Source: UBA1858 sp963976865 (lineage in GTDB: Bacteria > Pseudomonadota > Gammaproteobacteria > UBA4575). Taken from it: a stretch of DNA of 64,000 nucleotides. Below the pieces are notes generated by a model that made no database searches, was not told the DNA's origin, and worked only from the letters and a program-made list of their open reading frames with translations. The stretch is taken from positions 806,001 to 870,000 of the forward strand of contig CAXBLY010000001.1 in the NCBI GenBank assembly GCA_963976865.1, read 5' to 3'. A program made the translations under genes and the position numbers. This document shows, piece by piece, positions 53,796 to 62,471 of the stretch (the first letter of the stretch is position 1; each line of letters starts with the position of its first letter).

Positions 53796-56591
53796 TTAGC
53801 CTGTCCAGCCTAATCCTGCGGCAACACAGTTAATTGATAACAGTAATGGTACTAAATTTGATTTTTGAGACTTTTCAGTTGAATCAGATGATCTAAATTG
53901 CTGTACTAATTTCACCTGCTCTAAACCAATTTGCTTAATACCGTTGATGCGAGTCGCCATGGTGTCATGGAAGTTGGGGAATCGTTTGCATAGCTCAGCT
54001 TCCTGAGTGACTTTTAAAATCATCTGCTCAGTCAGTTTGCGCTCTTGACTAATCAGGTCCATGATTTTCTTGCTGCTATCCTGATCTTCGACTAACGTTG
54101 CATATTCGTTAGCAACATCGAAATCAGTCAGGAATAGCATTTTTTCAACATTATCTGTAATCAGTCTGAAGATAGGGCATTTCTCAAACATTTCATGCAG
54201 CATCATCAGTCCCTGATCTCCGCGGACACTTAATAGCTGCTGGATTGCGCTACCGTAACCATACCAGCCAGGAACCATCAGACGGTTTTGAGTCCACGCA
54301 AACACCCATGGAATTGCACGCAGGTCATCCAGGCTGTTTGCGCCAAAGCGGCGAGCCGGTCGTGAACCTATTTTCATTAAAGTCAGTTCCTCAACGGGAC
54401 TTGCGTACTGATAGAAATCAACAAGCCCTGGGCATTCAACCAGTCCACGGTATGCTACCTGTGAAGTCCCTGATAATGCTTCCATGATTTCGTCATACTC
54501 TGCACGATTTTGCAGGTTGGGATCCTGCTTTGAAAATAGTGTGTGGGATAATACGCTGGCAGCAAGTAATTCCATTTGCTGTTCGGCCACTTCACGGTTA
54601 GCAAATTTACCCGACACTACTTCACCCTGTTCGGTGACTCTCATGCGTCCATTGATGGTACCTGCGGGTTGTGCAGCAATAGCGCGTCCTGCAGGTGCAC
54701 CGCCACGTGATACTGAGCCACCGCGACCGTGGAAGAATGAGATTTGTATGCCGTGCTTTTCACCAGCCTGATAGATTTTGGTTTGAGCTTTACTGACTTC
54801 CCATGTGGAACAGACACAGCCACCATCTTTGTTGGAATCAGAATAGCCGACCATGATTTCCTGGTGCCCACCAAATTCTTTGATAGTGCGTTGTACGAAT
54901 GGTATTTCCAGCAGATCCTCGAGAATGGCTGGACCATTGCGTAAATCATCAATGGTTTCCAAAAGCGGGACTATTAATATGCGGCATGAGTCGATATGTT
55001 TTTTATCAGTAAATAAACCAGCATATTTGGCCAGTAAATATACGCCGATAATGTCTTCGCTGGACTGAGTCATACTTAATATGAATACGCCAAAAGCATC
55101 GCGATCAATTTTTTCCTGCAGGGTCAAAATTAAACGCATTAAGTCCATAGTGGCAGCACTCATCTCAGTCAGTGTGCTGAACTGTGGGAGTCTGTCTAAA
55201 GGTTCTTTTAATTTTTCCAGTAACCACTCGCGCCATTCCTTGCTTTCCTTGGCGGGAGGCTCCTGGTCTGCGCCATTCTGGATTTTCCAGATGTCCTGTA
55301 ATGTCTGTGTTGTGACGGTTGAATTTTGCCTTAGATCCAGATTGGTTGTGTGGAATCCAAATGCTTCCACTCCGTGCCGGAATGGACGAATGTAATTCAT
55401 GCAAAGTGATTCACATTTAGCTGCAATCAGGCCATCTTCAATAACACGCAGATCGTCTGCTACTTCGCTGGCAGATCTGTAAGCAATGGATTGATTGCTG
55501 TCAGTTGATAACTGATAGAGATTAGCGGTAAGCCTTTTTATTATGCAATAAATGATTTGTCTGAATACTTCACCAGGATTGCGGGACTTAATACTTTCCG
55601 CTTCACCGCTTTGTTCCAGAATGGTATTTAACTGCTCATAAAAATGTTCAGGTAGTTTGACTGAATGATTGGCAATACTTAAGTAAGAGCCTAGCTTTCT
55701 TAGTTCCGCCAGATAATGCTGTAATGTTGCTTTTGCTGATTGCTTAACGGCATGTTCTGTTACTTCAGTCGTAACGAAAGGATTACCATCGCGATCACCA
55801 CCTATCCATGAGCCAAATTGAAAAAAGGCCGGTATATTAAATTGCTGATTTGGGTAATAGGTATTTAGTACTCTTTCCAGTTCTGAATATAGTGCGACAA
55901 CACCTTCGTACAGGGATTCTTTGAAGAAGTGCATTCCCCAGGAAATTTCCTGCTGTACTGTTGGCTTTTCCAGGCGAATTTCACCAGTCAACCAGAGAAG
56001 GTCAATTTCATCGCGTACTTTTAGTTTAAGCATTTCCCTTTCGCGAGGAGTCGAACGATCTTTTTCAAGCTGTTTAAGCAACATGTAAATACGATGATGT
56101 ATTTCCAGAACTGTGACGCGTTTGGCTTCAGTTGGGTGGGCTGTAATCGTTGGTAAGATCGATGAGTTTTCCAGTACGTTTTGCAGTTGCTCGGCTGAGA
56201 CGCCTTCACTTGCAGCCTGTGATACTACCTGGGCAAATGTACCCGGCACTTGATTATGTCCAATTTCTGTTTCAATCAAGCGTAAACGCTTTTCATTCAC
56301 ATGCTGATCTAATGTAGATAACAACTGAAACCATATTCCGTAGGCCTGTAACGAGTAAGTCAGTAACTTCTCTTTGGAATGACGTAGTTCCTGTTTGCCA
56401 AGAATGATCTCTTCGATTTCCGGGCTGCGCTTGCGAATAACATCAAGCAAGCTGTTGAATAATAATTCGGATACCTCGTCACCATACTTTGAAACCCGTT
56501 CAGAGATAGATGCGCTGCTGGAAACAGAAACAAACTGAGTCCAGTTGGATAAAAATGATTTTATCGACATTGATTTTTTCTTGGTAGACAT
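53796..56591 (-). CDS. ppc: Phosphoenolpyruvate carboxylase
   Basis: Ppc makes oxaloacetate from PEP and bicarbonate, the C3-to-C4 step of the serine cycle. The 931 residues contain the TAHPTEAKRVT motif (about 150-160), the GSWIGGDRDGNPFVT block, GYSDSNKDGG, and the glycine loop FFHGRGGSVSRGGAP, and end NCVAAGLGWTG. A hairpin at 56617-56641 separates it from hprA. Its own transcription start must be in 56592-56713 unless reading continues past the hairpin. Confidence 0.97.
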   Translation of the reverse strand: MSTKKKSMSIKSFLSNWTQFVSVSSSASISERVSKYGDEVSELLFNSLLDVIRKRSPEIEEIILGKQELRHSKEKLLTYSLQAYGIWFQLLSTLDQHVNEKRLRLIETEIGHNQVPGTFAQVVSQAASEGVSAEQLQNVLENSSILPTITAHPTEAKRVTVLEIHHRIYMLLKQLEKDRSTPREREMLKLKVRDEIDLLWLTGEIRLEKPTVQQEISWGMHFFKESLYEGVVALYSELERVLNTYYPNQQFNIPAFFQFGSWIGGDRDGNPFVTTEVTEHAVKQSAKATLQHYLAELRKLGSYLSIANHSVKLPEHFYEQLNTILEQSGEAESIKSRNPGEVFRQIIYCIIKRLTANLYQLSTDSNQSIAYRSASEVADDLRVIEDGLIAAKCESLCMNYIRPFRHGVEAFGFHTTNLDLRQNSTVTTQTLQDIWKIQNGADQEPPAKESKEWREWLLEKLKEPLDRLPQFSTLTEMSAATMDLMRLILTLQEKIDRDAFGVFILSMTQSSEDIIGVYLLAKYAGLFTDKKHIDSCRILIVPLLETIDDLRNGPAILEDLLEIPFVQRTIKEFGGHQEIMVGYSDSNKDGGCVCSTWEVSKAQTKIYQAGEKHGIQISFFHGRGGSVSRGGAPAGRAIAAQPAGTINGRMRVTEQGEVVSGKFANREVAEQQMELLAASVLSHTLFSKQDPNLQNRAEYDEIMEALSGTSQVAYRGLVECPGLVDFYQYASPVEELTLMKIGSRPARRFGANSLDDLRAIPWVFAWTQNRLMVPGWYGYGSAIQQLLSVRGDQGLMMLHEMFEKCPIFRLITDNVEKMLFLTDFDVANEYATLVEDQDSSKKIMDLISQERKLTEQMILKVTQEAELCKRFPNFHDTMATRINGIKQIGLEQVKLVQQFRSSDSTEKSQKSNLVPLLLSINCVAAGLGWTG

Positions 56592-56616
56592 AAAATGGTT
56601 TAGTCCTCATACGTGC

Positions 56617-56641
56617 AAAAGGAGGCAAACTGCCTCCTTTT
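56617..56641 (-). terminator. Intrinsic terminator between hprA and ppc
   Basis: AAAAGGAGGCA-AAC-TGCCTCCTTTT is a perfect 11-base-pair palindrome. In the minus direction the stem is GGAGGCA/TGCCTCC, with a short TTTT tail, 73 bases after the hprA stop. The U-tract is short, so leaky termination or attenuation is possible. Confidence 0.7.
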
Positions 56642-56713
56642 AGATAAGTTATTAAACAATACTGTTCACATTATGTGAAGCAATGAATGTTCATAGCCGA
56701 TTAAACTGCAGTT

Positions 56714-57682
56714 TTATACCAGCTTGTCCCTTGGGGTTTCTCCCGCGAAGAAAGCTCTTAAATTTTCTAAAACACGCTCACCCATTGCGATTCTTGTTTC
56801 AACGGATGCACTACCAAGGTGCGGCAGTAGTACTGCGTTTTCACAATCAAGGAATCCAGGGTCCAATTTGGGTTCACCTTCAAACACATCAAGTCCCGCG
56901 CCTGCTATTGTGCCATTTTTCAGTGCAGCAATAAGCGCTTTGTTATCGATCACATCACCACGTGCCGAGTTTATCAGTACTGCATGCTTTTGCATCATGC
57001 CGATACGCTCTTCATTCAGAAGGTGGTAAGTGTCTTTGCCACCAGGGCAATGCAGAGATACAAAGTCAGCTTTTTGTAGTACTTCTTCAACACTCATTTG
57101 TGTTGCGCCAAATTTATTAATGACTTCTTTCGAAGGTGGGTACGGATCACTAAAAACAATGTTCATACCGAATCCAAAATGGGCGCGTGCAGCAGTCGCC
57201 TGGGCAATACGACCAAAACCGATACAACCCAGGGTTTTACCAGTGACTTTCGTTGCCATCATGTGAGTTGGACGCCAGCCAGTCCATTCTCCGCTGCGAA
57301 GATGACGTTCGCCTTCACCAATTCTACGTGCCGCAGAAAGTAGTAAACCCATGGCGATATCCGCAGTACAGTCCGTCAATACTTCTGGTGTATTTGTGAC
57401 GGTTAAGCCACGTGCCTTAGCCGCATCCAGATCTATGTGATTAAAGCCAACGCCATAGCTGCCTATGATTTTGGCAGATATATCTGCTGTACCTAGAACG
57501 TCCGCATTAATCGGATCAGTTACTGTAGGACAGAATGCATCACAGTTGTTTAACGCAGCTTTTAATTCATCTGGTGTCATAGCGACATCACTTTCATTAA
57601 GTTGAACGTCGTATAACTCTTTTAGTTTTGCCTCAACTGGCTCTGGCCACTTGCGGGTAACAATAACCTTGGGTTTACTCAT
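56714..57682 (-). CDS. hprA: Hydroxypyruvate reductase / glycerate dehydrogenase
   Basis: HprA reduces hydroxypyruvate to D-glycerate in the serine cycle. The 322-residue D-2-hydroxyacid dehydrogenase has the NAD-binding LGCIGFGRIAQATAARA, the catalytic Arg in NSARGDVID, Glu in GLDVFEGEP and His in LLPHLGSASVETR. The alternative reading is a glyoxylate/2-ketogluconate reductase, but the neighbours (sgaA, mtkAB, mclA, ppc) favour HprA. It is 27 bases after mtkB. Confidence 0.93.
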   Translation of the reverse strand: MSKPKVIVTRKWPEPVEAKLKELYDVQLNESDVAMTPDELKAALNNCDAFCPTVTDPINADVLGTADISAKIIGSYGVGFNHIDLDAAKARGLTVTNTPEVLTDCTADIAMGLLLSAARRIGEGERHLRSGEWTGWRPTHMMATKVTGKTLGCIGFGRIAQATAARAHFGFGMNIVFSDPYPPSKEVINKFGATQMSVEEVLQKADFVSLHCPGGKDTYHLLNEERIGMMQKHAVLINSARGDVIDNKALIAALKNGTIAGAGLDVFEGEPKLDPGFLDCENAVLLPHLGSASVETRIAMGERVLENLRAFFAGETPRDKLV

Positions 57683-57709
57683 TAAGATTCTCCTTAAGAC
57701 TCTTTTAGA

Positions 57710-58597
57710 CTATAAATCTTTTAAAACTCTTTCCATGGTGCTACCCAGATCTGATGGAGTAGGGGCAACCACTACACCAGCTGCTTCCAGCAGAGCAACT
57801 TTTTCGGCCGCACTTTCACCAACACCGGAAACAATCGCACCCGCATGACCCATACGGCGTCCTTTGGGAGCGGTGAGTCCTGCAATGTAGGCAACCAGTG
57901 GTTTAGTCATATGATTTTTGAAAAATTCTGCAGCCTCAGCTTCTTGTGGGCCGCCAATTTCACCAATCATCATTACAGCTTTAGTATCAGGGTCATTTTC
58001 AAAATGCTCGAGAATATCGCGGTGTGAACTTCCATTAATAGGGTCGCCGCCAATTCCCACGCTAGTGGTAATTCCAATGCCGCGGTCTTTCATTTGTGAT
58101 GCCGCTTCGTAGCCTAATGTGCCAGAACGGCCAACAACACCTACATTGCCTTCCATATAAATGTGGTCAGGCATAATTCCCAGCATGGCTTTTCCCGGGC
58201 TGATAGTCCCGGCACAGTTTGGCCCTGTTAGTACCATGCGATCTTCTTTCTTGTAACGGTACATGTAACGTTTCACTTTCATCATGTCCTGAGCGGGGAT
58301 GCCATCCGAAATGGCGACACAGTATTTAATGCCTGCGTCCGCCGCTTCCATGATTGAATCGGCCGCAAATGCAGCAGGAACAAAAATAATACTGGCTTCA
58401 GCGCCCGCTTCTTTTACAGCTTCTTTCACTGTGTTGAAGACAGGTTTGCCTAAATGCTCCTGACCGCCTTTACCAGGCGTCACACCACCAACCAGGTTGG
58501 TGCCGTACTTCATCATTTCTTCAGCATGGAATGTACCAATCTTGCCAGTAAAACCCTGGACGATGACTTTGGTATTTTCATGTAATAAAACAGTCAT
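57710..58597 (-). CDS. mtkB: Malate-CoA ligase (malate thiokinase), alpha subunit
   Basis: MtkB with MtkA converts malate, CoA and ATP to malyl-CoA. The 295 residues are SucD-like: VIVQGFTGKIGTFHAEEMM and GGVTPGKGGQEHLG (about 23-50), TGPNCAGTISPG, and the phosphohistidine in GRRMGHAGAIVSG (about 245-258). The neighbouring mclA, which cleaves malyl-CoA, favours Mtk over succinyl-CoA synthetase. It is 12 bases after mtkA. Confidence 0.94.
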   Translation of the reverse strand: MTVLLHENTKVIVQGFTGKIGTFHAEEMMKYGTNLVGGVTPGKGGQEHLGKPVFNTVKEAVKEAGAEASIIFVPAAFAADSIMEAADAGIKYCVAISDGIPAQDMMKVKRYMYRYKKEDRMVLTGPNCAGTISPGKAMLGIMPDHIYMEGNVGVVGRSGTLGYEAASQMKDRGIGITTSVGIGGDPINGSSHRDILEHFENDPDTKAVMMIGEIGGPQEAEAAEFFKNHMTKPLVAYIAGLTAPKGRRMGHAGAIVSGVGESAAEKVALLEAAGVVVAPTPSDLGSTMERVLKDL

Positions 58598-58609
58598 TTT
58601 TAAATCTCC

Positions 58610-59785
58610 CTATGCGCCAACGGCTTTATTACGAGCTTCGACCGCTTTTTCAGCGGCTTCTGCTAGCGTGTGAGCGTTAATAATCGGTAATCCACTTTCA
58701 GCAAGGATCTTCTGGCCCTGTTTAACATTAGTGCCAGATAGTCTTACGATTAGAGGGACTTTAACGTCGAGTTTTTTGAATGCCAAAACAATACCTTCAG
58801 CAATCCAGTCACAACGGTTAATTCCTGCAAAGATGTTGACCAGAAAGGCCTTTACACCGTCATCATCGAGAACCAATTTGAATGCTTTCGCGACACGTTC
58901 AGGAGAAGCACCACCGCCAATATCCAGGAAGTTGGCTGGCTCGCCGCCTTTGTGTTTGAGCATGTCTAAAGTAGCCATTGCCAGGCCGGCACCATTAATC
59001 ATGCAGCCAATGTCACCATCCAGGCCAACATAACTTAAGCCTCGATCAGAAGCAGCAGATTCGCGTGGATCTTCTTGAGATCTGTCACGAAGTTCTGAAA
59101 TTTGAGGACGTCTGAACAACGCATTGTCATCAAATCCCATTTTCGCATCAAGAGCTCGAATATGCCCACCTTTAGTGACAACTAAAGGATTGATTTCTAC
59201 CATGGTTGCATCGAGTTCTGTAAACGAGCGATAAGCACCTTTAAACGTTTTGACCGCCTGGGCAATTAGTGCGGGTTCCAGGTTAAGTTTGAAGGCAGCT
59301 TCCCGCGCCTGAAAGTCAGTTAAGCCAACTTGAGGCTCGATTTCAGTGCGGATAATGGCTTCAGGGTTGTTTTTAGCTACTTCTTCGATATCCATGCCGC
59401 CTTCTGATGAGACTACCATGGCGACACGTTGCTTAACGCGATCTAATACGAGTGCGACGTAAATCTCGCGCTCGATTTCTGCACCTTCTTCAACGTATAA
59501 GCGATAGACTACTTTTCCCTGTGGGCCTGTCTGGTGGGTAACCAGAGTTTTGCCTAACATATCAGTTGCCGCTGCTAATACTTCATCTTCAGTAGTACAG
59601 ACTTTAACGCCACCGGCTTTACCGCGTGCGCCGGAATGAATTTGAGCTTTAACAACCCATTTGTTACCACCAATTTCCTTGGCACGATAAACCGCTTGTT
59701 CTGGACTGTAAGCCAGGCCGCCAGGGGCTACGCTAACGCCGAACTTGGTTAATAGCTCTTTCGCTTGATACTCGTGGATGTCCAC
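58610..59785 (-). CDS. mtkA: Malate-CoA ligase (malate thiokinase), beta subunit
   Basis: The 391-residue SucC-like subunit has the ATP-grasp N-terminus (MDIHEYQAKELLTKFGV; WVVKAQIHSGARGKAGGV) and the C-terminal flavodoxin-like CoA ligase part (ANFLDIGGGASPERVAKAF, NIFAGINRCDWIAEGI). It pairs with mtkB. The 213-base spacer to mclA contains two hairpins, so mtkA may be transcribed from its own promoter or post-transcriptionally separated from mclA. Confidence 0.94.
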   Translation of the reverse strand: MDIHEYQAKELLTKFGVSVAPGGLAYSPEQAVYRAKEIGGNKWVVKAQIHSGARGKAGGVKVCTTEDEVLAAATDMLGKTLVTHQTGPQGKVVYRLYVEEGAEIEREIYVALVLDRVKQRVAMVVSSEGGMDIEEVAKNNPEAIIRTEIEPQVGLTDFQAREAAFKLNLEPALIAQAVKTFKGAYRSFTELDATMVEINPLVVTKGGHIRALDAKMGFDDNALFRRPQISELRDRSQEDPRESAASDRGLSYVGLDGDIGCMINGAGLAMATLDMLKHKGGEPANFLDIGGGASPERVAKAFKLVLDDDGVKAFLVNIFAGINRCDWIAEGIVLAFKKLDVKVPLIVRLSGTNVKQGQKILAESGLPIINAHTLAEAAEKAVEARNKAVGA

Positions 59786-59821
59786 AGCATCTACCTCCCA
59801 TTAAGTTAAATTGAAGTTTAA

Positions 59822-59857
59822 TTAAAAAAAATTTACGCGCGCAGACTTCCATCTGCG
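59822..59857 (-). terminator. Hairpin plus T-tract upstream of mtkA (terminator or attenuator candidate)
   Basis: CGCAGA-N6-TCTGCG (59840-59857) is followed in the minus direction, after CGCGTAAA, by eight T's and TTAATT. This resembles an intrinsic terminator in the mtkA leader, about 50 bases ahead of its start. The stem is only six perfect pairs. Confidence 0.4.
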
Positions 59858-59954
59858 AGCGAGGAATATTTACTCAACCAATATATGTACGCTGGGCTAG
59901 AAAAAGGCGTAAAAAAATTATGGTTATTATTATTTTTATACGGCTATTTTAGGT

Positions 59955-59980
59955 GCACCTTGCGGTTAAACGCAAGGTGC
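59955..59980 (-). other. Perfect stem-loop after mclA
   Basis: GCACCTTGCG-N6-CGCAAGGTGC is a perfect ten-base-pair hairpin 18 bases after the mclA stop. It lacks a T-run, so it looks like an intercistronic 3'-end stabilising or processing structure between mclA and mtkA, or a weak terminator. Confidence 0.6.
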
Positions 59981-59998
59981 TTGGTGCAGATTTTGAAC

Positions 59999-60946
59999 TT
60001 AAGACTTACTTTTTGCAGCAATTGCTGCTGCTGCATTAACCACATTTTCGGCCATTTTGGCGGATGCGGCGTCGATCATTTTGCCGTCCAGGGTTGCTGC
60101 GCCCTGACCAGCCTTAGCAGCCTTATCTAGTTCCTCCAGGATGCGATGTGCTCTTTCAACTTCTTCGGCAGGTGGAGAAAATACTTCATTTGCCAACGGA
60201 ATTTGAGATGGGTGGATAGCCCATTTGCCTTCAATACCCAGAGCAGCGCCTCGACGGCATGCAAGTGTGTAGGCTTCAGGGTCTTTGATATCACCAAAAG
60301 GTCCGTCGATAGGACGTAAGCCGTACGCGCGACAAGCAACCACCATGCGTGAAATCGCGGAATGCCACTGATCACCAGGGTAATCCGGGTTTAAGCCGCC
60401 AATGTTAACTGTACGTGCTCGGCAACTAGCAGAGTAGTCTGCTACACCAAAGTGCAAGGCTTCCAGACGCGGGCTGGATTGTGCGATGGCTTCTACATTC
60501 GCCATGCCAAGTGTTGTTTCAATAATGGCTTCGATGGCGATTTTGTTTTTAAACCCTTTCGCCTCTTCAATTTGAGTCAGGAGTGCATCGACCATGTAGA
60601 CATCAGAGGGAACGCCTGCTTTAGGAATAAAAATTGTATCCAGTTTCTCGCCAGCCTGTTCAACCAGGTCAATCACATCACGATACATGTAATGTGTATC
60701 AAGACCATTGATTCGAACAGCAATGGTTTTCCCTTTGCCTGCCCAGTCGAGATCATTGACGGCTTCGATTGCATTTTTGCGTGCCTGTTCTTTGTCACCT
60801 GGAGCGACGGCATCTTCTAAATCCAGAAATACAAAGTCCGCATCGCAGTCGACAGACTTTTCAATCATTTTGACGTTGGAAGCGGGTACAGCAAGTTCAC
60901 ATCGCTGTACTCTTTGTCTGGCTGGTTTTGGTTGTGTAAAACTCAT
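59999..60946 (-). CDS. mclA: L-malyl-CoA lyase
   Basis: MclA cleaves malyl-CoA to acetyl-CoA and glyoxylate, the key step of the serine cycle. The 315-residue CitE-like TIM-barrel enzyme has VFLDLEDAVAPGDKEQAR with the Mg-binding acids, IAVRINGLDTHYMYRDV, IAIEAIIETTLGMAN with Glu, and KWAIHPSQIPLANEVF. It follows sgaA after 17 bases. The C-terminus is Ala/Lys-rich (AAAAIAAKSKS). Confidence 0.95.
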   Translation of the reverse strand: MSFTQPKPARQRVQRCELAVPASNVKMIEKSVDCDADFVFLDLEDAVAPGDKEQARKNAIEAVNDLDWAGKGKTIAVRINGLDTHYMYRDVIDLVEQAGEKLDTIFIPKAGVPSDVYMVDALLTQIEEAKGFKNKIAIEAIIETTLGMANVEAIAQSSPRLEALHFGVADYSASCRARTVNIGGLNPDYPGDQWHSAISRMVVACRAYGLRPIDGPFGDIKDPEAYTLACRRGAALGIEGKWAIHPSQIPLANEVFSPPAEEVERAHRILEELDKAAKAGQGAATLDGKMIDAASAKMAENVVNAAAAIAAKSKS

Positions 60947-60963
60947 ATCTTAATATCCTTTAT

Positions 60964-62253
60964 TTATTTAGCAGCGGTGCGCTTGACAGTTTTTCTTTTA
61001 GCTTTGCGCTTAGCTTTAGGTTTTGCCTTGGGAGCAGCAGGCGCCTTGAACGCAGGAATAGCTTTAGCTGTCTTGCGATAGTATTCACAGGCAGCACCTG
61101 TACCACTTCCTGGTTTAATGCGTATGCCCGCATCACGCATAGCCATTTCGACACCACCCAATGCTGACATCATGCGGACATCATTGTTGTCACCAAGATG
61201 ACCAATGCGGAATACCTTGCCTGCGACTTTAGTCAGGCCAGCACCCAGTGAGATATTGTATCGATGGTATGCAATATGAATAACTTCTGCTGCGTTAACA
61301 CTTGGAGGAGCCATGATTGCAGTCACAGTGTCAGAATTCCATTTTGGAGAAGCAGCGCATGTTTCAAGGCCCCATGCTTTAACGGCTTTACGTACACCTT
61401 CTGCCAGACGGAAATGGCGAGCATGTACATTGTCCAAGCCTTCTTCAAGCAATAAATCCAGTGAGGCGCGCAGTCCACGTAACATAGGGACTGAAGGTGT
61501 ATACGGGAAGTAGCCGTCTTTATTGGTGGTGATGTGGTCCTTGATATTGAGGAAGCACTTCGCGCACTTTGAAGATTTATGTCTGGCAAGAGCTTTAGGG
61601 CTGAATGCAAGTAGCGCCAAGCCTGCTGGAAGCATGAATCCTTTTTGAGATCCGCTGACTGCAACATCCACTCCCCACTCGTCCATACGAAAATCTATGC
61701 TGGCAACAGAGCTGACACCGTCAACCATTAACAATGCAGGGTGTTTAAGATCTTTTTTCATTGCTTTGCCAAGTGCGGCGATATCACTAGTGACACCGGT
61801 GGCCGTCTCGTTGTGACATGCAACCACAGCTTTGATCTTGTTTTCTTTATCTGCACGCAGGCGTTTTTTAATTTCCATGACAGGAACGCCTTCACCCCAG
61901 GGGACTTCAATCACTTCAACGTCAAGACCAATACGAGTTGCCAGGTCAAACCATAGATGACTGAACTGACCAAAACGTGAAGTAAGAATTTTATCGCCTG
62001 GAGAAAGAGTATTCGCTAAAGCAATTTCCCAGCCCGCTGTTCCTGTTGCCGGGAAGATGAAACACTGGCCTTTTCTGGTTCTGAAGATTTTTTTTAAATC
62101 TTCCAGTAAAGGTTTCACTAACTGTGGAAAATCTGGAGCACGATGGTCTTCCTGAGGAACTACCATTGCGTTCATAACTTCGTTAGGAATATGAGTTGGG
62201 CCAGGTGCAAATAAATAATTGCGTCCTGGGAAGCTAAGTTTTTGGCCAGGCAT
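60964..62253 (-). CDS. sgaA: Serine--glyoxylate aminotransferase with basic tail
   Basis: SgaA transaminates glyoxylate with serine to glycine and hydroxypyruvate. The 429-residue fold-type I PLP enzyme has FAPGPTHIPNEVMNAM, MVDGVSSVASIDFRMDEW and the PLP Lys in VSGSQKGFMLPAG (about 201-213). The catalytic part ends near residue 400. A tail of 27 residues (403-429; 10 Lys and 3 Arg) follows, for example KAKPKAKRKAKRKTVKR, not usual for this enzyme. hprA and mclA downstream complete its pathway context. Confidence 0.94.
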   Translation of the reverse strand: MPGQKLSFPGRNYLFAPGPTHIPNEVMNAMVVPQEDHRAPDFPQLVKPLLEDLKKIFRTRKGQCFIFPATGTAGWEIALANTLSPGDKILTSRFGQFSHLWFDLATRIGLDVEVIEVPWGEGVPVMEIKKRLRADKENKIKAVVACHNETATGVTSDIAALGKAMKKDLKHPALLMVDGVSSVASIDFRMDEWGVDVAVSGSQKGFMLPAGLALLAFSPKALARHKSSKCAKCFLNIKDHITTNKDGYFPYTPSVPMLRGLRASLDLLLEEGLDNVHARHFRLAEGVRKAVKAWGLETCAASPKWNSDTVTAIMAPPSVNAAEVIHIAYHRYNISLGAGLTKVAGKVFRIGHLGDNNDVRMMSALGGVEMAMRDAGIRIKPGSGTGAACEYYRKTAKAIPAFKAPAAPKAKPKAKRKAKRKTVKRTAAK

Positions 62254-62471
62254 AAGGGCTACCTTTTAATAAGTTGATAAATTGGTTTTGAAATCCCTTG
62301 GTATGTACGCCATCAGCGCTAATCGTTGATACTTATATACGTATAAGGGAATCTTAAAAAATCGGTAATTATGGGTGGTTTTTCAACAAACCCGGAAAAG
62401 TGCGCCATAATGCCACAAGCGGGCACTTATCCTCAAGCGCAGTTTAGCCGTTGTTCGGTATAGGCAGGCGT

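Noticed and set aside
57710..59785. Succinyl-CoA synthetase (sucCD) for the two CoA-ligase subunits
   Set aside because: The family is shared, but the neighbours mclA, sgaA, hprA and ppc and the absence of sucAB point to malate-CoA ligase.
62254..62471. Possible operator CTTATA-TACG-TATAAG (about 62331-62346) in the spacer upstream of sgaA
   Set aside because: Only a six-base arm in AT-rich sequence, with no second copy near other C1 genes in the window.
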